Source: Rhodanobacter sp. A1T4
Lineage (GTDB): Bacteria; Pseudomonadota; Gammaproteobacteria; Xanthomonadales; Rhodanobacteraceae
Assembly: GCF_014207185.1 (NCBI RefSeq)
Contig: NZ_JACHCP010000002.1
Coordinates: forward strand, 372,001 to 436,000
DNA: 64,000 nt
Direction of reading: 5' to 3'
The notes under the pieces were generated by a model. That model was given only the letters and a program-made list of their open reading frames with translations. It was not told where the DNA came from and did no database searches. Positions 38,751 to 47,188 of the stretch are shown here, piece after piece. Position numbers and translations under genes: made by a program. Position 1 is the stretch's first letter. The number at the start of each line of letters is the position of its first letter.

Positions 38751-38823
38751 TGGTGTTGGAGCGGGAGTCGAACCCGCGACAGTCGGTTTATAAGACCGAT
38801 GCTCTACCCATCTGAGCTATCCA
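38751..38823 (-). ncRNA. tRNA-like sequence 1 (Ile-type TAT anticodon, short acceptor)
   Basis: It folds as TGGA-TA-GCTC(AGATGGGTA)GAGC-A-TCGGT(CTTATAA)ACCGA-CTGTC-GCGGG(TTCGACT)CCCGC-TCCA and then ACACCA. The D, anticodon and T arms are perfect, the loop reads TAT, and a CCA occurs at the 3' end. The acceptor stem has only 4 pairs, and the next three positions do not pair. It starts one base after the CCA of tRNA-like 2. TAT is rarely used in bacteria, where AUA is normally read by a lysidine-modified CAT tRNA. It is probably not an ordinary decoding tRNA. Confidence 0.75.
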
Positions 38824-38824
38824 G

Positions 38825-38896
38825 TGGTTGACGTGCCGGAGTCGAACCGGCGACCAGCAACCGTGAGGCTGCTGCTCTACCTCTGAGCTAACGTCA
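38825..38896 (-). ncRNA. tRNA-like sequence 2 (6-base anticodon loop)
   Basis: 72 nt fold as TGACGT-TA-GCTC(AGAGGTA)GAGC-A-GCAGC(CTCACG)GTTGC-TGGTC-GCCGG(TTCGACT)CCGGC-ACGTCA-ACCA. D and T arms are normal and CCA is encoded. The acceptor has 6 instead of 7 pairs and the anticodon loop 6 instead of 7 bases, so no anticodon can be read in the standard position. It abuts tRNA-like 1 and lies upstream of slipin and rtcB on the same strand, which points to a tRNA mimic linked to RNA repair rather than a translation tRNA. Confidence 0.75.
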
Positions 38897-39237
38897 GCTT
38901 ACGGAACATCGCCTGGCAGGCTCTGGCATACGCTATCGGCATGGCCGCGCGCACCGGATGGGGCTTGAGCCCATACCGCGGGAACCTGTTGGTTCGATGC
39001 TCCTGATTGCCGGCTGTCGCCAACCGGCAATACGTGTGGACAGACGCGCCGCAACTTTGGCTGCGCTTGTCCCATTCCTTGAATCCGTTTTCCGCACAGC
39101 CCGCGCCGAAGCATCGGGACGCAGCGCACAGGCGCTCGTCGCAGCCGCGCCCCTGCCTCGGCTGGGAGCAGCCGGATGCTTCAGGGCGAAACGCATTCCA
39201 TAAACATTGATCGATTCATGAATTCCCTTGCGAACGC
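38897..39237 (-). other. Structured gene-free region upstream of the tRNA-like pair
   Basis: About 340 bp between the tRNA-like pair and the terminator of the response-regulator gene. No ORF has family support. On the minus strand it holds several hairpins: ATTGCCGG/CCGGCAAT (39007-39032), ATGGGCT/AGCCCCAT (about 38960-38980) and CCTGCCAGG (about 38910-38920). It probably contains the promoter and 5' part of the RNA that carries the tRNA-like pair. No clear -10/-35 was found. Confidence 0.4.
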
Positions 39238-39277
39238 CAAAACAAAACGCCCCCGGGGTTGGCGACCCGAGGGCGTT
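39238..39277 (-). terminator. Terminator after the response regulator gene
   Basis: On the minus strand a strong stem (AACGCCC / GGGCGTT, extended by CGGG/CCCG) is followed by TTTTGTTTT. It lies about 280 bp after the response-regulator stop, leaving a long 3' UTR. A second, perfect 10-bp hairpin (GGGAGATCGG/CCGATCTCCC, 39289-39313) precedes it. The stretch 39314-39554 between them and the gene shows nothing else recognisable. Confidence 0.8.
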
Positions 39278-39554
39278 CGCGTTGCCTCGGGAGATCGGGG
39301 TGACCGATCTCCCTGGGTGGGATCAGTCTGGTGAGTGAACGAAATCTTTTCCTGCTACATATTCCAAGCGCACGCGCCGGCCGCCGTCGCGCATTAGCGG
39401 CAACGTATTTGGCTGAACAACAATGGCGAGATGGAATGACATGTAGAGGTGACTCGGTTATCGCCGGGAGTGGCGAGGTGACGGAGAATACCCGCGTTTA
39501 TTTTTAATCGCAAGCACTTTATATAAATAACCAGAATTATTTGATATGGATTAT

Positions 39555-40157
39555 TTATAGCCAGCCTTTTTGCCGCGCCATCCGATACGCCTCGATGCGA
39601 TTGGCCACGCCGAGTTTGCCGATGGCCTCGGAGAGGTAATTGCGTACGGTGCCATGCGAGAGATTCAGCTGCGTAGCGATATCGCCGGCCGACTGGCCCT
39701 CACCAGCAAGGCGCAGCACTTGGCGCTCGCGGTCGTTGAGTGGATCGGCTTCAGACCACGCTTCGAGTGCCAACTGCGGATCGATGGCGCGACCGCCACG
39801 ATGCACGGTGCGCAGAGCCTCGGCAAGATTTTCGGCAGGCGCATCCTTGAGCAGATAGCCGCCCACACCCGCATCGAGCGCGCGGCGCAGAAAGCCCTGA
39901 CGTGCGAACGTGGTCACGATGATGACCTTGATCGGCATGGCGTGCCGCTGGATGCGTTGCGCCAGCTCCAGCCCGGTGAGGCCGGGCATTTCAATGTCGG
40001 TAACCAGCACGTCAGGCTTCAGACGCTGCAGTTCGCGCCAGGCGATCTCGCCATCGGCAGCAGAGCCCAATACCTCGATATCCGACTCCAGATTGAGCAG
40101 CGCGGACAGCGCGCCGCGCACCATGGCCTGATCTTCGGCCAGCAGAATGCGGATCAT
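39555..40157 (-). CDS. LuxR/NarL-family response regulator (DesR-like)
   Basis: 200 residues. The receiver domain (1-120) has acidic LLAEDQ, the phospho-acceptor in VLVTDIEMPGLTG (Asp54) and VTTF...GYLLKDAP. The C-terminal LuxR-type helix-turn-helix has LNDRERQVLRLAGEGQSAGDIATQLNLSHGTVRNYLSEAI. It follows the histidine kinase gene by 46 bp, and both follow an ABC-2 exporter, so it probably controls that exporter. The DesK/DesR and LnrJK-type systems, which respond to membrane state or membrane-active compounds, have the same protein architecture. Confidence 0.93.
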   Translation of the reverse strand: MIRILLAEDQAMVRGALSALLNLESDIEVLGSAADGEIAWRELQRLKPDVLVTDIEMPGLTGLELAQRIQRHAMPIKVIIVTTFARQGFLRRALDAGVGGYLLKDAPAENLAEALRTVHRGGRAIDPQLALEAWSEADPLNDRERQVLRLAGEGQSAGDIATQLNLSHGTVRNYLSEAIGKLGVANRIEAYRMARQKGWL

Positions 40158-40203
40158 GCGAACACCTCGTGGTTCGGGCAGAACGCAGCAGAGGACAATC
40201 GAT

Positions 40204-41466
40204 TCATGCGGCAGGATTTCCTGAAACGGTTGAGTTCAACGTCGCTCCAAGCGACAGGTCCGACGGCACACGCGAGGTTTCGACCAGCCGCAGGATCGGC
40301 ACCGGCGCCACAATACGCAGCCGGGTTCCGTGGCCACGCGGCGACTCGATGATCAGCGTGGCGCCCAGCGCTCGCGCGCGCTCGCGCATACCGCACAAGC
40401 CGTTGCCGTCACCGTTGATGCCGCCACGACCGTTGTCGCTGATCAGCATGCGCACGCTGGCATGCTCGCGGATGATGTCGATTTTTGCAGAGCTCGCCTC
40501 GGCATGGCGCGCGATATTCGTGGCCGCTTCTCGCACGATCAGCGAAAAGCCGCGCTCGATATCACCTGGTAGATCGGTTGGCAGCTCACCGTATTCAAAA
40601 TGCACACGCGACGATTCCAGCAGCAATCGCGCCGAGGCCAGCTCGGCGGCCAGATCCGTGGCACGAATGCCGCTGACTGCACTGCGCACTTCGGCCAGCG
40701 CATGGCGCGCGACCTTTTCCGCCTCTTCCATCTCGCGCCGTGCCGCTTCGCTGTCACGATCAAACAGCTTGCGCGACAGCTCCAGCTTCAGCGTGATCAG
40801 CGACAACGTGTGGCCCAGCAGATCGTGCAAGTCACGGCCGATGCGTTCACGTTCGGCCAGGCCCGCGAGACGGCGCACCTCGTCCTGCGACAGTGCGAGC
40901 ATGGCGTTGCGCTCCTTACTGATGCTCTCGACCATCACAATGGTGCAGATGATGAAGATCGTGCCCGGCATGATCACGATCATTACCAGTGGATAGCCGA
41001 TCCACCAGGCAAGCGCCACGAAGACAGCGTTGATGGCCAACAAGGCGGCCATGTATTGACGCCGTCTCATCTTGCAGTGATAGAGCATGATGCAACCGAA
41101 AACTAGATAGCTCACACCACTCGGAAACCACGGCATGGATGCAAAGCACAGTGCAATCATGCCCAGCGGAAACCACTGCACGTATTGGCGGCTAACCAGT
41201 TGCACCTTGATGAACAGGAACAGGAACAACGGATAAGTGATGGCCGTCATGAGCAGCCACTGGCGTGTGTAACCCGTCAGGCCGTGGTCGAACATCGGCG
41301 TGACGAAAATCCACAAAGACCAGAGCAAATGCACGCTATCCGTAAATGGATTTTTCCCTTGCCGTATGTCGTCGGCAAAACCCGAATCAGGTGCCGCAGA
41401 AAACCATCTCGCGAGCAGATTGGACGTCATGCGGCGATCTTCCGTTGGTGCGTCATTGTCGGCCAT
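40204..41466 (-). CDS. Sensor histidine kinase, HisKA_3 type
   Basis: 420 residues. The N-terminal half has about five membrane helices (roughly 45-180). A coiled linker leads to the HisKA_3 block ERERIGRDLHDLLGHTLSLI with the phospho-accepting His214. The ATPase domain follows: REAATNIARHAEAS (N box), ISDNGRGG and GNGLCGMRERARALG (G boxes). The C-terminal 40 residues after the ATPase domain are unusual and have no family match I recognise. It starts 6 bp after the ABC permease stop and partners the response regulator downstream. Confidence 0.93.
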   Translation of the reverse strand: MADNDAPTEDRRMTSNLLARWFSAAPDSGFADDIRQGKNPFTDSVHLLWSLWIFVTPMFDHGLTGYTRQWLLMTAITYPLFLFLFIKVQLVSRQYVQWFPLGMIALCFASMPWFPSGVSYLVFGCIMLYHCKMRRRQYMAALLAINAVFVALAWWIGYPLVMIVIMPGTIFIICTIVMVESISKERNAMLALSQDEVRRLAGLAERERIGRDLHDLLGHTLSLITLKLELSRKLFDRDSEAARREMEEAEKVARHALAEVRSAVSGIRATDLAAELASARLLLESSRVHFEYGELPTDLPGDIERGFSLIVREAATNIARHAEASSAKIDIIREHASVRMLISDNGRGGINGDGNGLCGMRERARALGATLIIESPRGHGTRLRIVAPVPILRLVETSRVPSDLSLGATLNSTVSGNPAA

Positions 41467-41472
41467 GCTACT

Positions 41473-42258
41473 TCAACCATAACGACGCAGTCGCCGCGTC
41501 GCCAGCAGCAGGAAGCCGACCGCGAAACCGAGCAGCACCAGCACGTGCGGAAGCAACGGCTCGTTGTTGAGGCCCACCGCCGCCATGGCAATCTTGTCCA
41601 GGTGATAGCTCGGCCAGATCGGCGCGATCTGCTGCAGGAACTTCGGCAGCATCGGCAGCGGAAACCACAGGCCGGACAGGAAGGACATCGGCAGGTAGAT
41701 CAGCTGCAGCATGCCGGGTGCGCCCTGGCCCTTGAACACCGTACCGATAAACATGCCCAAGGCACAGAATGGCAGCACGCCCAGCACACCGGTCAAAAGC
41801 AGTGCTCCGGCTTGCGTCGGCAACAGTGCCACGTGCGCGAGTCGCGACAGTGCCAGCAGCAGCAAGATCACCACCGCGGCAGCACACATCGCCATCAACA
41901 TCTTCCCAAGCAGGTAGGCGCCCGGCGGCATCGGCAATGCACGTTTGAAGGTCAGCAGGCCGCCGTCACGCTCGAGCGCCAGCGACACGCCGAAGCCGAA
42001 CAGTCCCGGGCTCATCACACCGAACACGCCGTAACTGGCAAGCAGGTATCGCGCAGCGTCGGCGCCTTCCGACTTCACCATGAGCACGCCAAACACCAGA
42101 TAGAACAGACCCGGGAACAACATGATCGGCAGCATGAAGGCTGGTGCGCGCATGTAGCGCACGCACTCGCTGCGCGCCTCGGCCAGATAAGCGCCGAATA
42201 CACGGCCGCGCGACATCGAAGCGGGTTCCGAAGCAAGGACGGAGATGACGGTTTCCAT
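41473..42258 (-). CDS. ABC-2 type transporter permease
   Basis: 261 residues from ATG 42258 (METVISVLASEPAS), one base after the ATPase stop. Six membrane segments are visible, with the ABC-2 signature in the fourth to fifth (LLTGVLGVLPFCALGMFIGTVFKGQGAPGMLQLIYLPMSFLSGLWFPLPMLP split by short loops). It exports an unknown substrate. The order ATPase-permease-kinase-regulator resembles the linearmycin/lipopeptide detoxification systems of Gram-positive bacteria, but the substrate here is not inferable. Confidence 0.9.
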   Translation of the reverse strand: METVISVLASEPASMSRGRVFGAYLAEARSECVRYMRAPAFMLPIMLFPGLFYLVFGVLMVKSEGADAARYLLASYGVFGVMSPGLFGFGVSLALERDGGLLTFKRALPMPPGAYLLGKMLMAMCAAAVVILLLLALSRLAHVALLPTQAGALLLTGVLGVLPFCALGMFIGTVFKGQGAPGMLQLIYLPMSFLSGLWFPLPMLPKFLQQIAPIWPSYHLDKIAMAAVGLNNEPLLPHVLVLLGFAVGFLLLATRRLRRYG

Positions 42259-42259
42259 T

Positions 42260-43189
42260 TCAGGCAGCCTCGCGCTGGTCGGTGGCGGATACCTCGTCGG
42301 CATCGCGGGTGAGTTCTGTGAAGGCTTCGGCTAGACCCGCGCGCTGCACTTCCAGTTCGCGCAACTGCGCATCGGCGCCGAGCAAGTGGCGCACCACGGT
42401 CTCGGCGTCGGCGGTGGTGATGTGCAGACGCTCACCGTCCAGTCGCGCCTCGGCGACATCCGGCCAGCCGCGTACTTTTTCGATGGACGTTCCCGTGACA
42501 CAGCGAATGCGCTTCAATGCGACCCGCGCACGCAACTCGTCGACGGTGCCCTCATGGATCATCCGACCATGTGCCATGACGCAGACCCGATCAGCCAGCA
42601 CTTCGGCCTCTTCCAGGTAGTGCGTGGTGAGCAGCACGGCGCAACCTTCGGCGATCAGGCGACGGATCGCCGACCACAGCTTCTGCCGCGCATCGATATC
42701 CATGCCGACAGTGGGCTCATCGAGAAATAGCAGCTCGGGACGGCCGCACAGCGCCAGCGCAAACTGCACGCTGCGCTGCTGGCCGCCGGAGAGTTTCGCG
42801 TAAGGCCGCTTCAGCAACTCGCCGATGCCAGCCAGTTCGGCGGTTTCGGCCAGCGGGCGCGGCGACGGGTAATAGCTGGCCGTGAGCCGCAACAGTTCGC
42901 CAACCCGTAACGTGGGCGGCAGCACGGCGTTCTGCAGCATCACGCCGATGCGGCGGCGCGCCTCGATCTGTTGCGGATCCCGCCCAAACAGCTCGACCGT
43001 GCCGGCGTCGGCGCGGATCAGTCCCAACAGCAGCGCGATGGCCGTGGTCTTGCCGGCACCATTGGGACCGAGCAGCGCCAGCAGTTCACCGCGGCCGATC
43101 TGCAGGTTGGCCCCGTCAAGCGCGGTCAGTCGGCCGTAGGTTTTGATAGCGCCGTCGAGGCGTGCGATCGATGTGGTCGTGAGTGACAT
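42260..43189 (-). CDS. ABC transporter ATP-binding protein
   Basis: 309 residues from ATG 43189 (MSLTTTSIARLDGAIKTYG), preceded by GAGGAG at good spacing; a start at 43213 is less likely. The Walker A is GPNGAGKTT, the signature LSGGQQRS, and the Walker B LLFLDEPTVGMD followed by the H-loop LLTTHYLEEAE. A C-terminal region after residue 220 is of the drug-exporter (DrrA/CcmA-like) type. It is the first gene of the exporter/two-component unit; the promoter must lie in the 90 bp before it or beyond the 308-bp repeat. Confidence 0.94.
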   Translation of the reverse strand: MSLTTTSIARLDGAIKTYGRLTALDGANLQIGRGELLALLGPNGAGKTTAIALLLGLIRADAGTVELFGRDPQQIEARRRIGVMLQNAVLPPTLRVGELLRLTASYYPSPRPLAETAELAGIGELLKRPYAKLSGGQQRSVQFALALCGRPELLFLDEPTVGMDIDARQKLWSAIRRLIAEGCAVLLTTHYLEEAEVLADRVCVMAHGRMIHEGTVDELRARVALKRIRCVTGTSIEKVRGWPDVAEARLDGERLHITTADAETVVRHLLGADAQLRELEVQRAGLAEAFTELTRDADEVSATDQREAA

Positions 43190-43278
43190 GAGGGCTCCTC
43201 TTGTGCTGCTCATGCTGCGCGTCGCCGCGGATGGCCGGCAGTCGCTGGCGTCAGTGATTGCGGGTGACAGCCGTCATG

Positions 43279-43586
43279 TAAGAGCCTGTTCACGATCCCC
43301 ACGTGGCCCGCGCCGGGAGCGGTTTGCGCGCAGGGCAAGGAAGAAGGAGGGCGTGTACGTCCGTACACAACCGAGTGATGACGCCGGCCTGGGGGCAAAC
43401 CGACCCGGCCCGAAGGGTTGAGTCGTGGCAGCCACCCGGCAGCAGTGCTTGCACCTTTCTCAGTGCGCGGTTAAACCTGACGACCAATCAGACGCTGCGC
43501 ACCGAGAAAGGTGTAAACCACGCACAACCACACGACGGCTGCCATGGCTCAACACGGGCTACGTGGAGATCGTGAGCAGGCTCTAT
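43279..43586. repeat. 308-bp structured repeat, copy B
   Basis: Second copy of the element at 30590-30897 (constant offset 12689). Its left end, TAAGAGCCTGTTCACGATC, and right end, GATCGTGAGCAGGCTCT, are inverted repeats. The internal stems are kept although the sequence differs: where copy A pairs GGCGGCC with GGCCGCC, copy B pairs GGCAGCC with GGCTGCC. It lies between the divergent ABC ATPase and aminotransferase genes. No ORF inside has support. Confidence 0.85.
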
Positions 43587-43811
43587 GGGGGTACCGGAGA
43601 ATCCGGGCTCGCGCTATGCTCTTCATCTGCCTATGCCCGCCAGCCCTTGTGCGGCGGTGCACCAGAGGGTTCAAGGCCTGCGAATAGGGCCTGGGAATGC
43701 GCAACCGTTTCGGTGCGGCAAGCCCAACCCCGGCGTTCGGATCGAAATTCAAAAACCTGGCGGCCTGCTTTGCGTTAGGAGCGAGGCGCCGACGGGGCGA
43801 GGAGAAGCGTC
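43587..43811. other. Upstream region of the aminotransferase gene
   Basis: 225 bp without a supported gene. AGGAG stands 7 bp before the aminotransferase ATG as its ribosome-binding site. No clear promoter pair or operator was identified. Confidence 0.4.
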
Positions 43812-45311
43812 ATGCGAATGATTGAACAGCTGCGCGAACTGCGCGAATTCGGCGGCAAGCCGCGTACCGCCGGCCTGGACGACGCCAGCATCGAACGTAT
43901 GGCCGCGAGCGACCCCAAGCTGGTCGAAGCGATTGCCGCAGCCGTGGCCCGCCATCGCGAGCTGCGCACCGACATGGCCGACTTCCTGAAGCTGGACGAA
44001 GCCGAGCAGTTGGTCAAGGCACAGGCCGGCTTCATCAATTTCTATCCCGATGACGCGATCAACCCGTACCTGCCCGCCGCCGCCAGCGGCCCGTGGGTAG
44101 TCACGCTGAAGGGCGCTGTGCTGCATGACAACGGCGGCTACGGCATGCTCGGTTTTGGCCACAACCATCCCGCCATCGCTGCGGCGATGGCGAAGCCGCA
44201 AGTGATGGCCAACGTGATGACGCCCAGCGTAGCCCAGCTTCGGCTAAGCGCGGCCTTGCAGCGCGAGCTCGGCCACACCCGCAGCGGCAGCCCGTACACG
44301 CACATCATGTGCTTGAATTCGGGCTCCGAGAGCGTGAGCCTTGCTGGCCGTCTGGCCGACGTCAACACCAAGCTGATGACCGATGAAGGTGGTCCGCATG
44401 CTGGCCGTGCGATCAAGCGCATTGCCGTGCGCGGCGCGTTTCACGGCCGCACCGAATTGCCGGCGCTATATTCCGACTCGACCCGCAAGACGTACCTGCA
44501 ACATCTCGGCAGCTTCAAGTTTCACAACGATGAGCTGCTGATCGTAGAGCCGTACAACGTCGAGCAGTTGAAGAAAACCTTTGCCGAGGCCGATCAGAAC
44601 GGCTGGCATATCGAGGCGATGTTCCTGGAACCCGTGATGGGCGAAGGCGACCCCGGCCGCGCCGTGACGCCGGAGTTCTATGCCGCCGCCCGTGCGCTGA
44701 CGAAAGCTCACGGAACCCTGCTGCTGGTCGACTCGATCCAGGCCGGCCTGCGCGCGCACGGCGTACTGTCGATCGTGGATTACCCAGGCTTCCAGCACTT
44801 CGAAGCGCCGGACATGGAAACCTATTCCAAGGCGCTCAACGGTGGGCAGTATCCGATGTCCGTGCTGGCCGTGACCGAACGCACCGCAGCGCTGTATCGC
44901 AAGGGCATCTACGGCAACACGATGACCGCCAACCCGCGCGCGCTGGATGTCGCCTGCGCTGCCCTTGGCCTGCTGGACGAGGCCCTGCGCACCAACATCC
45001 GCGAGCGCGGTCGGGAATTCATCGACAAGCTCAATGCCCTGAAGAACGAGCTCGGTGGCATGATCACCAAGGTACAGGGTACCGGCCTGCTGTTTTCCTG
45101 CGAGCTGTCACCGGACTACAAATGCTACGGCGCCGGCTCGACCGAGGAATACATGCGCGAGCGAGGCGTTGGCGTGATCCACGGCGGCGTCAATTCGCTA
45201 CGCTTCACACCGCACTTCAACGTCACCAGTGCCGAAGTGGATCTGATCGTCGCGCACCTGCGCAAGGCGCTGCTGGAAGGCCCGTGCAAGGCCAGGGCTG
45301 AAGCGGCCTGA
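43812..45311 (+). CDS. Class III PLP-dependent aminotransferase
   Basis: 499 residues. The fold-type I blocks are GFGHNHPAI, LNSGSESVSLAGRLAD (cofactor phosphate site), AFHGRTELPALYSD, FLEPVMGEGDPGR, LLLVDSIQAGLRAHGV with the pyridine-binding Asp, and TYSKALNGGQYPMS with the Schiff-base Lys. An N-terminal extension of about 70 residues (GKPRTAGLDDASIERMA...) precedes the usual start. The class includes omega-amino acid, ornithine and lysine transaminases. The substrate cannot be fixed from the sequence, and no pathway genes lie beside it. Confidence 0.9.
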   Translation: MRMIEQLRELREFGGKPRTAGLDDASIERMAASDPKLVEAIAAAVARHRELRTDMADFLKLDEAEQLVKAQAGFINFYPDDAINPYLPAAASGPWVVTLKGAVLHDNGGYGMLGFGHNHPAIAAAMAKPQVMANVMTPSVAQLRLSAALQRELGHTRSGSPYTHIMCLNSGSESVSLAGRLADVNTKLMTDEGGPHAGRAIKRIAVRGAFHGRTELPALYSDSTRKTYLQHLGSFKFHNDELLIVEPYNVEQLKKTFAEADQNGWHIEAMFLEPVMGEGDPGRAVTPEFYAAARALTKAHGTLLLVDSIQAGLRAHGVLSIVDYPGFQHFEAPDMETYSKALNGGQYPMSVLAVTERTAALYRKGIYGNTMTANPRALDVACAALGLLDEALRTNIRERGREFIDKLNALKNELGGMITKVQGTGLLFSCELSPDYKCYGAGSTEEYMRERGVGVIHGGVNSLRFTPHFNVTSAEVDLIVAHLRKALLEGPCKARAEAA

Positions 45312-45483
45312 TCACATGGGTTGCGGCGGTTTCCGAAACACATCGCCGCAACCTGCTCGTCCTCGCCATCAGAGTGTGGACGGATAGGGCAAAAATTATA
45401 GGACTCCCCCACTGCCAGTATCCCGGCCAGAGGCATAGACTGGCGCGGCCGGCGCTCGCCGGTCATTTAGGGAGGACTCCACG

Positions 45484-45843
45484 ATGTCGATGTCACTTCG
45501 TCTGTTGGCTATCAGCGCGGCTTTCGCTTTTGTCGGCGCCGTCTTTGCGTCTCCGCAGTCCAGCATGACCGGTCCCGCCGCCAAAACGCTCACCCCTCAA
45601 CAGCAGCGCATGAGCGACTGCAACAAATCCGCTACCGGCAAGAAAGGCGATGACCGCAAGACCTTCATGAGCAGCTGCCTGAAAGGCCAAACTGCTGCGA
45701 CGCCGATGGCTGCGCCGACAAAAATGACCCAGCAGCAGAAAATGACCAGCTGCAACGCCGACGCCAAGACCAAGGCGCTCGCGGGTGCCGATCGCAAGAC
45801 TTTCATGAGTTCGTGTCTGAAGAGCGCACCGGCGACTCCGTAA
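45484..45843 (+). CDS. psiF: PsiF-repeat periplasmic protein
   Basis: 119 residues: a signal peptide (MSMSLRLLAISAAFAFVGAVFA) and two PsiF repeats of about 37 residues. Each has QQ..M..CN..A then DRKTFMSSCLK; the Cys pairs may form disulfides. PsiF in E. coli is induced by phosphate starvation; its role is unknown. No Pho box was recognised upstream. It stands alone between the aminotransferase and upp. Confidence 0.88.
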   Translation: MSMSLRLLAISAAFAFVGAVFASPQSSMTGPAAKTLTPQQQRMSDCNKSATGKKGDDRKTFMSSCLKGQTAATPMAAPTKMTQQQKMTSCNADAKTKALAGADRKTFMSSCLKSAPATP

Positions 45844-45963
45844 CACACGTGGGCATCATCAACCCCGCCTGCGTATCCCGACATCGAGGTGCACAGGCGG
45901 GGTTGCTTCGTTAAGCTCGGTGGCAATCGCGAAAGAACGCCGTGTTGACGAAGAGCATCGAGC

Positions 45964-46611
45964 ATGAAAATTGTTGAAGTCCGCCATCCACTGATCCAGC
46001 ACAAGCTTGGCCTGATGCGTCGCGCCGGCATCAGCACCAAGGAGTTCCGCGAGCTGGCCGCCGAAGTCGCCGCGCTGCTGACCTACGAAGCCACCGCCGA
46101 TATGGAAACCGTCGAGGAGTCCATCCCTGGCTGGGCTGGCGACCCGGTGCAAGTGCAGCGCATCAAGGGCAAGAAAATCACCATCGTGCCGATCCTGCGC
46201 GCCGGCCTTGGCATGCTGCCCGGCGTGCTCGGCATGATCCCCGCCGCCAAGGTCAGCGTGGTCGGTTTGCAGCGGGACGAGCAGACCCTGCAGCCCGTGA
46301 CCTACTACGAAAAACTCAGCGGTCGCATGGACGAACGCATCGCCCTCATCGTCGACCCCATGCTCGCCACCGCCGGCACTCTCGTCGCCACCGTCGACAT
46401 GCTCAAGGCCGCCGGCTGCAAACGCATCAAGGGCATCTTCCTCGTTGCCGCTCCCGAAGGACTCAAGCGCATCGAAGCCGCCCACCCCGACATTGAAATC
46501 TATACCGCGGCCATCGACGACCACCTCAACGAAAACGGCTACATCCTGCCCGGCCTCGGCGACGCGGGCGACAAGATTTTCGGCACCAAGCAGTTGTCCG
46601 ACGCAACCTGA
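45964..46611 (+). CDS. upp: Uracil phosphoribosyltransferase
   Basis: 215 residues (usual 208-210). It converts uracil and PRPP to UMP in pyrimidine salvage. Blocks present: [49 protein letters not shown], and the C-terminal [17 protein letters not shown] that binds uracil. The PRPP loop reads [11 protein letters not shown] instead of the common DPMLATGGS, a Gly-to-Ala change in the phosphate-binding turn. All other conserved parts are intact, so activity is expected. Confidence 0.96.
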   Translation: MKIVEVRHPLIQHKLGLMRRAGISTKEFRELAAEVAALLTYEATADMETVEESIPGWAGDPVQVQRIKGKKITIVPILRAGLGMLPGVLGMIPAAKVSVVGLQRDEQTLQPVTYYEKLSGRMDERIALIVDPMLATAGTLVATVDMLKAAGCKRIKGIFLVAAPEGLKRIEAAHPDIEIYTAAIDDHLNENGYILPGLGDAGDKIFGTKQLSDAT

Positions 46612-47188
46612 CCTCGCGGCTATCGCGTACCCACACGCGCAAGCCATTGCCCACACAACAGAACGTGGCTCGCCCTCTGTAGGAGGGTGAAAGCGCTTTA
46701 TCCGGTAAGCCCATAACCCGCGCATCGCCACTGGCGGACTGGCTCCCAACGACCCGATAGAGCCGTCTATAAACGCCAGCCACCGCCAAGGCTGATCATC
46801 GCCCACCGGCCCGACTCAGATGCTGCGCGGACACAATCCGCACCCAGCTAGGCGACAGATGCCAAAATTTTGCGCAATGCAACAAAAGAGCTATTTGTCA
46901 GGATTGAATTCGTAATTTATTGCCCATCGCGCGGCAATAAATCGTTTGCTGGACAAGCGCATGTCAATCCGGTAAAAATTTTATTGCAACGCAACATGAA
47001 AGACATTGTCCACCTGCCACGTTGGCCGGTCCGACCAAAGGGTATCCATCGCTATGGATGGTACGAAGAGACTGCGCCATAACGCGGTTTCGGGATGTTT
47101 CAGATAAATCCAATATTCGTCCAGGGAGCCACTGCGATGGCACCTCGGCTATTTCGTCACCTGTTCAGGGGAAGGGGATCGACCACGC
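46612..47188. other. 577-bp intergenic region with inverted repeat upstream of the TonB receptor
   Basis: No gene is supported. The second half (46860-47000) is AT-rich and holds a perfect 9-bp inverted repeat, TTTATTGCC/GGCAATAAA (46916-46924 and 46933-46941), with a further TTTATTGC at 46980, a possible operator for the receptor. GGGGAAGGGG before the ATG at 47189 is the ribosome-binding site. The first half carries only degenerate palindromic sequence. Confidence 0.45.

Noticed and set aside
38331..38900. Sigma54 promoter for an RtcR-controlled rtc operon
   Set aside because: The nearest GG...GC pairs on the minus strand are 11 bp apart instead of 10, lack TGGCAC wording, and there is no rtcR gene in the window.
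38899..39210. ORFs of 60-87 codons on both strands upstream of the tRNA-like pair
   Set aside because: No ribosome-binding sites, low-complexity Arg/Ala-rich products, and overlap with RNA hairpins.
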